12,677 nucleotides of DNA. It comes from Candidatus Cloacimonadota bacterium (GTDB lineage Bacteria > Cloacimonadota > Cloacimonadia > Cloacimonadales > WRIO01). Position numbers and translations under genes: made by a program. Of this stretch, positions 6,238-12,677 are shown one piece after another (positions within the stretch are counted from its first letter, which is position 1; every line of letters starts with the position of its first letter). The stretch lies in contig JAGOCT010000022.1 of the NCBI GenBank assembly GCA_017998585.1, positions 1 to 12,677 on the forward strand. The letters are read 5' to 3'. Under the pieces are notes generated by a model. The model was not told the DNA's origin, made no database searches, and saw only the letters and a program-made list of their open reading frames with translations.

Positions 6238-9200
6238 TTACTTATAGTCAAACAATTTTTTCAATTCATCAACACTCAAATGTCTGAGTAACTGTTCTCC
6301 TCCTTCAATCAGGCAATCAAAGAGACTTTTTTTAGTTTGCTGTAAAAGCATGATTTTTTCTTCAACAGTTCCTTTTGTGATTAGTCTGTACACATTGACT
6401 TTTTGAGTTTGACCTATTCTGTATGCTCTGTCAATAGCCTGATTTTCTAACATAGGATTCCACCATGGATCGACGATGATTACCGTGTCTGCTGATGTCA
6501 GATTGATGCCATAACCGCCTGTTTTTAAACTGATCAGAAAGGCTCTGACATTAGTATCTGTATTGAAATGATCGATAACCCGTTGTCTGTCTTGAACAGA
6601 TCCATCCAGATATTCGAACGGAATTTTATGCTTTATCAGAATTTCTCTGAGGATCTCCAGCATAGATATATACTGGCTGAAAATAAGGAATTTTTTGCCA
6701 TTTTCATAAGTGTCCAGCAGAAGTTCTTCGAGAAGCTCAGCTTTGCCTGAAAGTTCAGGATTCGTCTTTACATTTCTGTCAATCAGATAAGGATGATCAC
6801 AAATTTGTCTCAGACGAGTCAAAGCTGCCAGTAAATGGATATAATTAACTGGTTTTTCATGTGCTTCATCAAATTCTTTTTTTACAGAATTCAAAATTTC
6901 TAGGTAGTATTTCTCTTGAATTTCAGACATCTGACAGAAGATAGTTTGTTCTTGTTTATCAGGAAGCTCAATTAGCACTTCCTGTTTTTTTCTTCTCAGA
7001 ATAAAGGGACTGATATATCTTTGTATGACGTTATTCTCAGGCTTATTGGCTAATTCCAGAGTAAGTTTTTTGAATTTAATAAGAGATGGCAGATATCCAG
7101 GCATTAAAAAATCAAAGATTGACCATAGTTCAGTAATATTATTTTCAAGAGGTGTACCTGTAAGAGCCAGTTTATGATTTGAATTGAGTTTTTTTATTGA
7201 TTTTGATCTGTGTGTATTAGGGTTTTTGATGTGTTGAGCTTCATCTAAAATAATATAATCAAACTTTAAGGCTTGAAGTTCATTGAGATCATTTTGGACG
7301 ATTGCATAAGAACAGAGTACAACTTGAACCATCGCATTGCTGATCAGCGCAGTTCTTTCTTCTTTTGACCCTTCATAGATCAGATAAGATATTTGAGGAG
7401 CAAACTTATCAAACTCATTTGCCCAGTTAAACAATAGTGTTTTCGGACATACAATCAAATATCTCATATGATGAGGATTTGTAGCGATTACAGAGATTGC
7501 CTGAAGTGTTTTACCAAGTCCCATATCATCCGCTAGAATACCGTTTAATCGGTATTTTTCAAGCATTTTAATCCAGGCAAAACCAGACTTCTGGTAACTA
7601 CGCATCACAGCTCTTAAGCCAACATTAATATCAGGGGATTTTTCCATTTTACGATTTAGTAAATTGTCGTACATTGTGTTCAAATATTCATCACCATAAA
7701 TTTGAATGGCTGGGTTGATAGAGCTGAGCTGATAAATCCATGGAAGTTTATACAATGAGGTTTTAAACTTTTTATCGTTATCCTTTTGGCTTTTTTTTAT
7801 AAAACCTTCAACTTCTTCAAACACTTCGCGATTATTGATGAAAACTAGTTTGCCATCCTGTGTCTTTAAAAATTTCTCTTCACTTTTGAAATAATTTCTT
7901 AATTCATCCTGACTGATATTAATTTCATTTGCTTCATAACTTAGCTCATAGCTGAACCAGTCAATGGATTCCCCTGCTGATAATTTAAAGACAGGTTTTA
8001 AGGTGATTCTGTATATAAATTCATTTCTAATTTCTTCTGCAATTTGAATTTCCCAGTTTGTTCTGGAGAATTCAAACAGGCTTTTCTTCAGATGCTCTAT
8101 TTCATTCTTACTTTTAAAACAGTACTGTGACTCATTGGTAAATTCTAAATAAGGAATTTTGATGATGTCATGACAGAACTCTCTAATCTCAAATTCAAGA
8201 TTAGGGGTAATATAAAACCAAAATTTGTGATGTGCAACTTTATATTCAATCAATTCTGCTTTCAAATTCAAAAGGCTCAGCGGTAACAGGCATGTCTCTG
8301 CATATTTCAAATAAGCTTTCATCAGAATGTTTTTATGCTCTTTTTCAAAAACAAGCAAGATATTGGGGGGATTCTCGTAATAGTCAGGTAAAACAATACT
8401 TTCTGGTATATCAATTGAGCAGGAAGCCAGATTGAGTTGTCTTTTTAATACTGTAACCAGATATACCAGTTCATGACGTTTGATAAAAAAACTATTCTCA
8501 AAAAGTTTTTTTACATCAGGTAAATCGAGGGGTAAGTCAAGCGGATAAAGGGTCATCTCTTTCATAATGTAAGAACTATTACCAGGGAAAAAATTATTGA
8601 TTTTATCCGAATCACTGACTTGTAACCGAAAATTGTAAGCATCAATCTCTTCAAGAACCAGATTCAATTTTGTCACTTCATCAGATATTTTTAGTTTACT
8701 TCCGCTTTCATCGCAGACAATTTTGTTTAGAATCGGTTTTAGATACATAATTAGCTTGCTAAAATCGTTTTTATGAACTGAAAAAGTATTGTTTTTTCTC
8801 GAAACAGAGCATTTTACACTAATTAGTTTGTCAATAAAGGTAAGCTCTTCCTGGCTGAAAATAGGATAAACAGTCTCTAAAAATAAACTGTCTTGTTCTG
8901 ACATCTCTTCTGGTAAACGGTTATTGAATTTTAAACTGATCATAAAGATATCGGTTTTATCATAATTCTTAAAAATAAATTTGACTTTATCCGCCAATGG
9001 ATCAGTCAATCCGTTGATATGGATTTGGCTGTTTAGTTTAACTTTTTGCCAGTATTCGTTATAGACAGTCAGTTTTGACTGATATGTAACTACCCACCTT
9101 TTTTCAAGAATCTGAGATGATATACTATGATAGGCAAACTGCAAAATACTCAGATAATGCTTACAAAGGGGTTTGTCGCATTCTGAACATTGATAATTCT

Positions 9201-9414
9201 CAACTCTGTTCGTTTTCAGACTATATTTTATTTTTAAACGGATTTTTTTATTTTCATCATAAACAGGCTTAATCAAGAATGAAAAAACATAATTTCCTGA
9301 CTCATCTATTACGACATCGTAAGAAACTTCTTCATCCCTGTATTTCTCCATTTTATCTTTGAAATACCAGGTATTTGAATGTTCATGATAATCACTCCCA
9401 AACAGTTTCGCCAT
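6238..9414 (-). CDS. SNF2-family DNA helicase/ATPase with N-terminal SWIM-like zinc site
   Basis: This is a 1058-residue cytoplasmic ATPase of the Swi2/Snf2 branch of superfamily 2, expected to translocate on double-stranded DNA and remodel protein-DNA complexes. The role of these stand-alone bacterial members is poorly known. A possible zinc site is Cys76, Cys79, Cys84 and His86. Residues 100-590 form the long, poorly conserved region usual in this subgroup. The motor follows: Walker A DDMGLGKT (629-636), LIVCPKTLL (653-661), DEAQ (724-727), LTGTPLEN (751-758), FLIFSQY (909-915), SLKTGGYGINLTSADTVI (962-979) and QAIDRAYRIGQ (992-1002). All motor motifs are intact. GC content is like the nqr and lspA genes, so there is no sign of recent transfer. 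GGGGG just upstream supports the start. The gene is monocistronic in this window and converges on the secreted-protein gene with a 97-base gap. Confidence 0.96.
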   Translation of the reverse strand: MAKLFGSDYHEHSNTWYFKDKMEKYRDEEVSYDVVIDESGNYVFSFLIKPVYDENKKIRLKIKYSLKTNRVENYQCSECDKPLCKHYLSILQFAYHSISSQILEKRWVVTYQSKLTVYNEYWQKVKLNSQIHINGLTDPLADKVKFIFKNYDKTDIFMISLKFNNRLPEEMSEQDSLFLETVYPIFSQEELTFIDKLISVKCSVSRKNNTFSVHKNDFSKLIMYLKPILNKIVCDESGSKLKISDEVTKLNLVLEEIDAYNFRLQVSDSDKINNFFPGNSSYIMKEMTLYPLDLPLDLPDVKKLFENSFFIKRHELVYLVTVLKRQLNLASCSIDIPESIVLPDYYENPPNILLVFEKEHKNILMKAYLKYAETCLLPLSLLNLKAELIEYKVAHHKFWFYITPNLEFEIREFCHDIIKIPYLEFTNESQYCFKSKNEIEHLKKSLFEFSRTNWEIQIAEEIRNEFIYRITLKPVFKLSAGESIDWFSYELSYEANEINISQDELRNYFKSEEKFLKTQDGKLVFINNREVFEEVEGFIKKSQKDNDKKFKTSLYKLPWIYQLSSINPAIQIYGDEYLNTMYDNLLNRKMEKSPDINVGLRAVMRSYQKSGFAWIKMLEKYRLNGILADDMGLGKTLQAISVIATNPHHMRYLIVCPKTLLFNWANEFDKFAPQISYLIYEGSKEERTALISNAMVQVVLCSYAIVQNDLNELQALKFDYIILDEAQHIKNPNTHRSKSIKKLNSNHKLALTGTPLENNITELWSIFDFLMPGYLPSLIKFKKLTLELANKPENNVIQRYISPFILRRKKQEVLIELPDKQEQTIFCQMSEIQEKYYLEILNSVKKEFDEAHEKPVNYIHLLAALTRLRQICDHPYLIDRNVKTNPELSGKAELLEELLLDTYENGKKFLIFSQYISMLEILREILIKHKIPFEYLDGSVQDRQRVIDHFNTDTNVRAFLISLKTGGYGINLTSADTVIIVDPWWNPMLENQAIDRAYRIGQTQKVNVYRLITKGTVEEKIMLLQQTKKSLFDCLIEGGEQLLRHLSVDELKKLFDYK

Positions 9415-9477
9415 ATTTCCCCCAAAATCTGATCCACCAATATATTAACAGAAGAGCAATTCTTTTACTCTTTTATC

Positions 9478-9507
9478 AATATACAGACACTTATTATTTT
9501 TTCGCAA
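9478..9507 (-). promoter_or_regulatory. Candidate promoter for the SNF2 gene
   Basis: On the minus strand TTGCGA (9507-9502, 4 of 6 to the -35 consensus) and TATATT (9483-9478, 5 of 6 to the -10 consensus) are separated by 18 bases. This would start transcription about 55-60 bases before the SNF2 start codon. The position makes sense because an intrinsic terminator closes the upstream operon just before it, so the helicase gene needs its own promoter. Confidence 0.42.
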
Positions 9508-9576
9508 GCAGGTAGCTTACGTAACAACTTTATTTCTGATAACAGGAGTTTCAGAGAACATTTTCCTTCACTCTTT

Positions 9577-9616
9577 TAAAAAGTAAATCCCCTCCCTGGA
9601 AAGAGAGGGGGTATTT
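9577..9616 (-). terminator. Rho-independent terminator of the lspA/PorV-like operon
   Basis: Read on the minus strand, CCCCTCTCT and AGGGAGGGG (within 9589-9610) form a 9-bp stem with one G-T pair around a four-base TTCC loop. A further AAAT/ATTT pairing outside it is possible across a small bulge. A T-rich run (ATTTACTTTTT) follows. It lies about 17 bases after the stop of the PorV-like gene. The outer part of the stem is GC-rich in an otherwise AT-rich gap, which makes chance unlikely. Confidence 0.85.
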
Positions 9617-9626
9617 ATTCTGATAT

Positions 9627-10472
9627 TTAGAATTTAAGTGATAAACCAAAATGATGAGTAGGATTTAAAACCGAATGGGTATTAACTGCATAATCAACTG
9701 CAAGTCCTTTGTAAGGTCTGATACCAGCTCCAAAAGAATAAGCAGCTGGATTGTTTCTTACACCGGTTCTGATGAGAAGCATAGGATGAACTTCAACTTC
9801 AACGCCGGCATGATACTCACTGTCACCATTCCAGGTCTTTTTGATATCAAAGGCAGTTGTAACACCCTGATAAGGGATGTATGCAATGCCTGCAGCCAGT
9901 CTCTGAGGTAATTCGTGTTCGTTTTCATCACCGATTCTTGGATTATTGAAATTTGTTACATTGAATCCTAATTTGGTACGTGTATGTAAGATGGCAATTG
10001 CACCGGCATTAAATCCAACACTTGTCTGACTGCCTAATTCATCAAAGCTGAGATTGTAAATATTCGCTGAGTAACCAAAATAGATTTCTGAATTTACATC
10101 TTTATTCAAGCAAATAGAATGACCTAAAGCGTAGGTTCTTTCGCTCATCAGATTGACGTCTTCAAATTCTACTGACATATCCTGATAAGCAAAGGCAAGC
10201 GTTCCAAGTTTGTTTGTCGCATAAGTGCCACCAATAGTAGTTAGGCCTGTAAAACTATTTCCGAATAATTGGGTATAAGCACCGCCATACTGGTTTCCTG
10301 CAAGGGAAAGGCCTGCCGGATTATAGAAAATACCATCATAGGCATCACTGGTAGCTGTGTATGTGCCAGCCATTGCTCTGGCTCTGACAGAAGGTTCGTA
10401 ATCATCAAAAATTGCAGATAATGGAAGAACTGCAATCAGACTCAGACAGATTATTAAGCGTATTTTATTCAT
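9627..10472 (-). CDS. PorV/FadL-like outer-membrane beta-barrel protein
   Basis: This is a 281-residue exported protein. A signal peptide covers 1-20 (hydrophobic core IICLSLIAVLPLSA). The mature start contains ARAMAGTYTATSDAYDG followed by YNPAGL (50-55), the hallmark of PorV/PorQ and UPF0164-type relatives of FadL barrels. The remainder alternates short beta-strands and Gly/Asn turns and ends in LSLKF, with the C-terminal Phe typical of outer-membrane barrels. At 281 residues it is shorter than typical Bacteroidota PorV. In type IX secretion PorV carries folded cargo from the translocon to the surface, but many relatives in other phyla have no known role, so transport of its neighbour's product is only a suggestion. 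GGAGG at 10478-10482 precedes the start by five bases. It follows the secreted multidomain gene by 10 bases and is the last gene before the terminator. Confidence 0.88.
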   Translation of the reverse strand: MNKIRLIICLSLIAVLPLSAIFDDYEPSVRARAMAGTYTATSDAYDGIFYNPAGLSLAGNQYGGAYTQLFGNSFTGLTTIGGTYATNKLGTLAFAYQDMSVEFEDVNLMSERTYALGHSICLNKDVNSEIYFGYSANIYNLSFDELGSQTSVGFNAGAIAILHTRTKLGFNVTNFNNPRIGDENEHELPQRLAAGIAYIPYQGVTTAFDIKKTWNGDSEYHAGVEVEVHPMLLIRTGVRNNPAAYSFGAGIRPYKGLAVDYAVNTHSVLNPTHHFGLSLKF

Positions 10473-10482
10473 TGCTTCCTCC

Positions 10483-12099
10483 TTATTTCAATTTCATTCC
10501 GATGACGATTGGCACCTGATATGTTTTTTTATCTCCGGTTGCTCGTTCGGTTACTTCTAGGTGACAAATGTAAAGACCTGGCTCTACATGTTGATGATTT
10601 TTATCTTTACCATTCCATGTGTAGAAATTTATACCATTAGTATTACCACTAACAGTACTAACAGGTGTTGTAACCAGTTTTCCTTCACCGTTATAAATCC
10701 TGATAATTGCTTTATCATCTGATTGAAAGAAATAACCAATTTCAATCTGATCTCCATTATAGATGTTATATACTTTAGGCGTTACTTTTAAAACAGCCTT
10801 ATGTGTGGTTACAGGGAATACATATCGTGCTGGCTGACCATTATCAAAAGAATCGGCTATAGTGGTGAGTAAAGAATCATCTTCAGCCCATATTTTGATA
10901 TTTAAAATGGTCCCTGCTTTTTGTCCAGGTACGATCGCTTCGTATATATTTAACGCAACACTGTCCATAACCGCTTCTGTATAATTCTGACTGTAATTTG
11001 TAGAATAAAGCACTTTTACAGCAATGACTCTGCCATCAGAATCGGCAACATTGGCTTGAACAGTTAAATCTTCTCCGGCATTTGGCTGGTTTAAAAATCT
11101 GATATTGCTGACAACAGGTTTTCTTTTAAGGACAGTAATTCTATGAGTCGGTGAATCTACCTGAATACCATCATTATCCCATGCGCTGATATAGATATAA
11201 TAATCACCTTCTTCATTGGATAAGGTATTGAAGGCAGGCAAAGTAACTGAATAGTCATTACCTGATGTATGGGTCATATTGACTATGCGAGTAAAATCAG
11301 TTTCAGTATCCATTCTGTAATAGACTTTTGCACTATCGATAGTGCCATTGTAGTCAATAATTTTAGCAGTAACTATGATTGGTTGATCTATAAAAGGATT
11401 GACAGGGCTATGCTGAATATTATTAACGAGCGGTTCAGTTAGTCTGATGACAAAATCTGACTGATAAGCCGGCAGGACTTGGGCGGCATTACTATAAATG
11501 CTAACAACTCCATAACCATCAATTGGTATCCCTGCAGTTAAATTTGAGTAGTCAATATTTGTAGATGGCCAGACTCTATAAACAATTGTTTTATTCGTGT
11601 CATCTTCAATTGTAATATTCGCTCCGCCATCAGAAGTAACATAAGGGTTTTCAGTAAGTGAACCAGATAATTTTACATAAGTACCTTCATAGTACTGATA
11701 GTTTTGAGCTTGTTCGATGGTCAAAGGGATAACAGGTAATGGCAGACCTCGATCGATTTCTTCGATTGAAGTCATATTAGTGATTTCTGTCACTCCTTGA
11801 TATTCAGTTACTTTACCTGTAACTTTGAGTTCATAACCTCTAACAATTTTACTGGTATGTTCAGCAGTAATGCTGCCATTGTATAGCATCATTCCACGAC
11901 CTGAACTGTCTTGAATGTAAGCTCTCAGTTGGCTGGCATGAATTGTTCTTGCGCCAATCGTCACGATACCCTGAATAGTAACCGTGCGGTTGTTATAATA
12001 GGAAATACTATCCTGAATATTTGCAATTGGAGTGATGGTCTGTGCAAATAAGGGTAATAGTAATACCATAATGGCTATTGATAAAATTAGCCTTTTCAT
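10483..12099 (-). CDS. Secreted multidomain protein: OB-fold-like, Ig-like and C-terminal FlgD-like domains
   Basis: This is a 538-residue exported protein. The signal peptide is 1-19 (cleavage near LFA/QT), with no lipobox Cys. Residues about 25-118 and 122-220 look like two OB-fold-type units of the kind found in secreted surface proteins and nucleases (TVTIQGIVTIG, AYIQDSSGRGMMLY, GYELKVTGKVTEYQGVTEI, then YVKLSGSL and NITIEDDTN). Two Ig-like units follow, about 225-325 and 326-430 (VNNIQHSPVNP, VSNIRFLNQP). The C-terminal 100 residues match the FlgD-type Ig domain, with IRIYNGEGKLV (466-476), YTWNGKDKNH (493-502) and VEPGLYICHLEV (505-516). No catalytic motif is visible, so a structural or binding role at the cell surface is most likely. 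FlgD-like ends are common on exported proteins in this group of phyla and may act in sorting. Translation is coupled to lspA. Confidence 0.87.
   Translation of the reverse strand: MKRLILSIAIMVLLLPLFAQTITPIANIQDSISYYNNRTVTIQGIVTIGARTIHASQLRAYIQDSSGRGMMLYNGSITAEHTSKIVRGYELKVTGKVTEYQGVTEITNMTSIEEIDRGLPLPVIPLTIEQAQNYQYYEGTYVKLSGSLTENPYVTSDGGANITIEDDTNKTIVYRVWPSTNIDYSNLTAGIPIDGYGVVSIYSNAAQVLPAYQSDFVIRLTEPLVNNIQHSPVNPFIDQPIIVTAKIIDYNGTIDSAKVYYRMDTETDFTRIVNMTHTSGNDYSVTLPAFNTLSNEEGDYYIYISAWDNDGIQVDSPTHRITVLKRKPVVSNIRFLNQPNAGEDLTVQANVADSDGRVIAVKVLYSTNYSQNYTEAVMDSVALNIYEAIVPGQKAGTILNIKIWAEDDSLLTTIADSFDNGQPARYVFPVTTHKAVLKVTPKVYNIYNGDQIEIGYFFQSDDKAIIRIYNGEGKLVTTPVSTVSGNTNGINFYTWNGKDKNHQHVEPGLYICHLEVTERATGDKKTYQVPIVIGMKLK
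12096..12099 (-). promoter_or_regulatory. ATGA stop/start overlap coupling lspA to the secreted-protein gene
   Basis: On the minus strand the lspA stop TGA (12098-12096) shares bases with the start ATG (12099-12097) of the next gene. A GGAGG at 12108-12104, inside the last codons of lspA, sits four bases before that ATG. This fixes the start of the secreted multidomain protein and implies translational coupling. Confidence 0.85.
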
Positions 12100-12590
12100 T
12101 TAACCTCCAATGTTTTCTTTTCAAAGAATACATAATATATTAATAAGATTGTGATTGCAATGACAATTGCACTGTCTGCGATATTGAATATTGGCCAGCG
12201 ATGCATAATAAAGTCTGGAAAATCAACATCGAGAAAATCTGTTACACTGCCGAGTATGATTCTGTCCAGTAGATTTCCAACAGCTCCCCCAATAACCAGT
12301 GAATAAGCGAGTAACTCCGTTTTGGAATTACTTTTATTCATGATATACACTAGAAGAATCAGGAAAATAAAGCTTATGCTTATAAAGACGATTCTGTTAG
12401 TTAAAGGACTACCAAAACTTAAACTGAAAGCTGCACCAGTGTTTTGAACATGGGTGAGTCTAAAAAGATTACCAATGACTTCTATTGAGTTATCGGGCAT
12501 TTTTATCCTGACCAGCAATTTTGTGATCTGATCGAGAATGATAATAGTCAATGAAATCCAAAGGTATTTAAGCCAGTCGTATAATCTCAT
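12096..12590 (-). CDS. lspA: Lipoprotein signal peptidase (signal peptidase II)
   Basis: LspA is an inner-membrane aspartyl protease that removes the signal peptide of diacylglyceryl-modified prolipoproteins and is the target of globomycin. The 164-residue length is normal. Four hydrophobic helices are visible (about 8-27, 66-84, 92-110, 136-155). Family motifs are present: LDQITK (19-24), VQNTGAAFS (48-56), GGAVGNLLDR (101-110), VTDF (116-119) and FNIADS (135-140). The catalytic pair is Asp118 and Asp139, and Asn50, Asn106, Arg110 and Asn136 are also conserved. It starts two bases after the stop of a DksA/TraR-type gene, with only a purine-rich stretch and no clear GGAG, so its translation probably relies on coupling. 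A DksA/TraR gene next to lspA is a recurring bacterial arrangement. The neighbouring exported proteins lack lipoboxes, so they are not its substrates. Confidence 0.97.
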   Translation of the reverse strand: MRLYDWLKYLWISLTIIILDQITKLLVRIKMPDNSIEVIGNLFRLTHVQNTGAAFSLSFGSPLTNRIVFISISFIFLILLVYIMNKSNSKTELLAYSLVIGGAVGNLLDRIILGSVTDFLDVDFPDFIMHRWPIFNIADSAIVIAITILLIYYVFFEKKTLEVK

Positions 12591-12592
12591 AT

Positions 12593-12677
12593 CTATTTTT
12601 TTTTCTTCTTTTCTTCTTTTGATTTACAGTCAACACAGAAACGTGCATAAGGAATAATTCTTAAACGTGCTTCCTGA
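12593..12677 (-). CDS. DksA/TraR-type zinc-finger protein, C-terminal end only
   Basis: The window edge leaves only the last 27 codons before a TAG stop (12595-12593). They read QEARLRIIPYARFCVDCKSK and then a run of Glu and Lys ending in five Lys. The IPYARFCVDC segment is the second Cys pair of the C4 zinc finger at the C-terminus of DksA/TraR proteins, where the pattern is a Pro, then A-R, then C-x-x-C. Full-length relatives bind RNA polymerase through its secondary channel and alter initiation, often with ppGpp. Which subgroup this is cannot be told without the coiled-coil region. The position two bases before lspA is the usual context for such genes and supports the call. Confidence 0.8.
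   Translation of the reverse strand, partial: QEARLRIIPYARFCVDCKSKEEKKKKK

Noticed and set aside
6238..9414. SNF2 gene as part of an anti-phage defence system (for example DISARM-like)
   Set aside because: No methyltransferase, nuclease, PLD or other defence partner is next to it, and stand-alone SNF2 proteins of this size are common in bacteria.
9675..9911. 78-codon plus-strand frame opposite the PorV-like gene, and a similar 64-codon frame at 10241-10435 (-)
   Set aside because: Both are out-of-frame readings of a convincing exported-barrel gene and show no protein-like features of their own.

Overview
The window is AT-rich bacterial DNA (roughly 35-40% GC in most genes, from hand counts of 60-base blocks) and gene-dense, with Shine-Dalgarno sites before most starts. 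A Na+-translocating NADH:quinone reductase, a PorV/FadL-type outer-membrane barrel, and a secreted protein built of OB-fold-like, Ig-like and FlgD-like domains together suggest a Gram-negative member of the Fibrobacterota-Chlorobiota-Bacteroidota group or a related phylum. Candidatus Cloacimonadota is my best guess. This is an inference from gene content, since no rRNA or other phylogenetic marker is present.

Bases 1-2738 (+) hold the 3' half of an nqr operon: nqrD (its 5' end lies outside the window), nqrE and nqrF, followed 28 bases later by a 150-residue protein of unknown function. NqrD and NqrE form the membrane core that carries an iron-sulfur centre. NqrF is the NADH-oxidising entry subunit with FAD and a [2Fe-2S] cluster. 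nqrA, nqrB and nqrC presumably lie upstream.

Bases 2739-6237 (+) hold two genes that are visibly more AT-rich than the rest (23-27% GC in three sampled blocks): a complete dehydroquinate synthase (AroB) homologue and a 729-residue secreted protein that looks like an interrupted glycoside-hydrolase-type barrel. They look like an inserted two-gene islet. I cannot assign a joint function.

Bases 6238-9414 (-) encode a 1058-residue SNF2-family helicase/ATPase with an N-terminal SWIM-like zinc site. It converges on the islet. A plausible promoter lies in the 212-base gap upstream of it, next to a clear intrinsic terminator that ends the next operon.

Bases 9627-12677 (-) are one tightly packed operon read right to left: the C-terminal end of a DksA/TraR-type zinc-finger protein (cut by the window edge), lspA (lipoprotein signal peptidase), a secreted OB-fold/Ig/FlgD-domain protein, and a PorV-like outer-membrane barrel. 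It closes with a 9-bp GC-rich hairpin terminator. The last two genes look like an envelope pair, perhaps a secreted protein and its outer-membrane partner.

No tRNA, rRNA, CRISPR array, transposase or phage gene was seen. The main leads are the low-GC islet with its unassigned secreted protein, the secreted/PorV-like pair, and the uncharacterised gene attached to the nqr operon.
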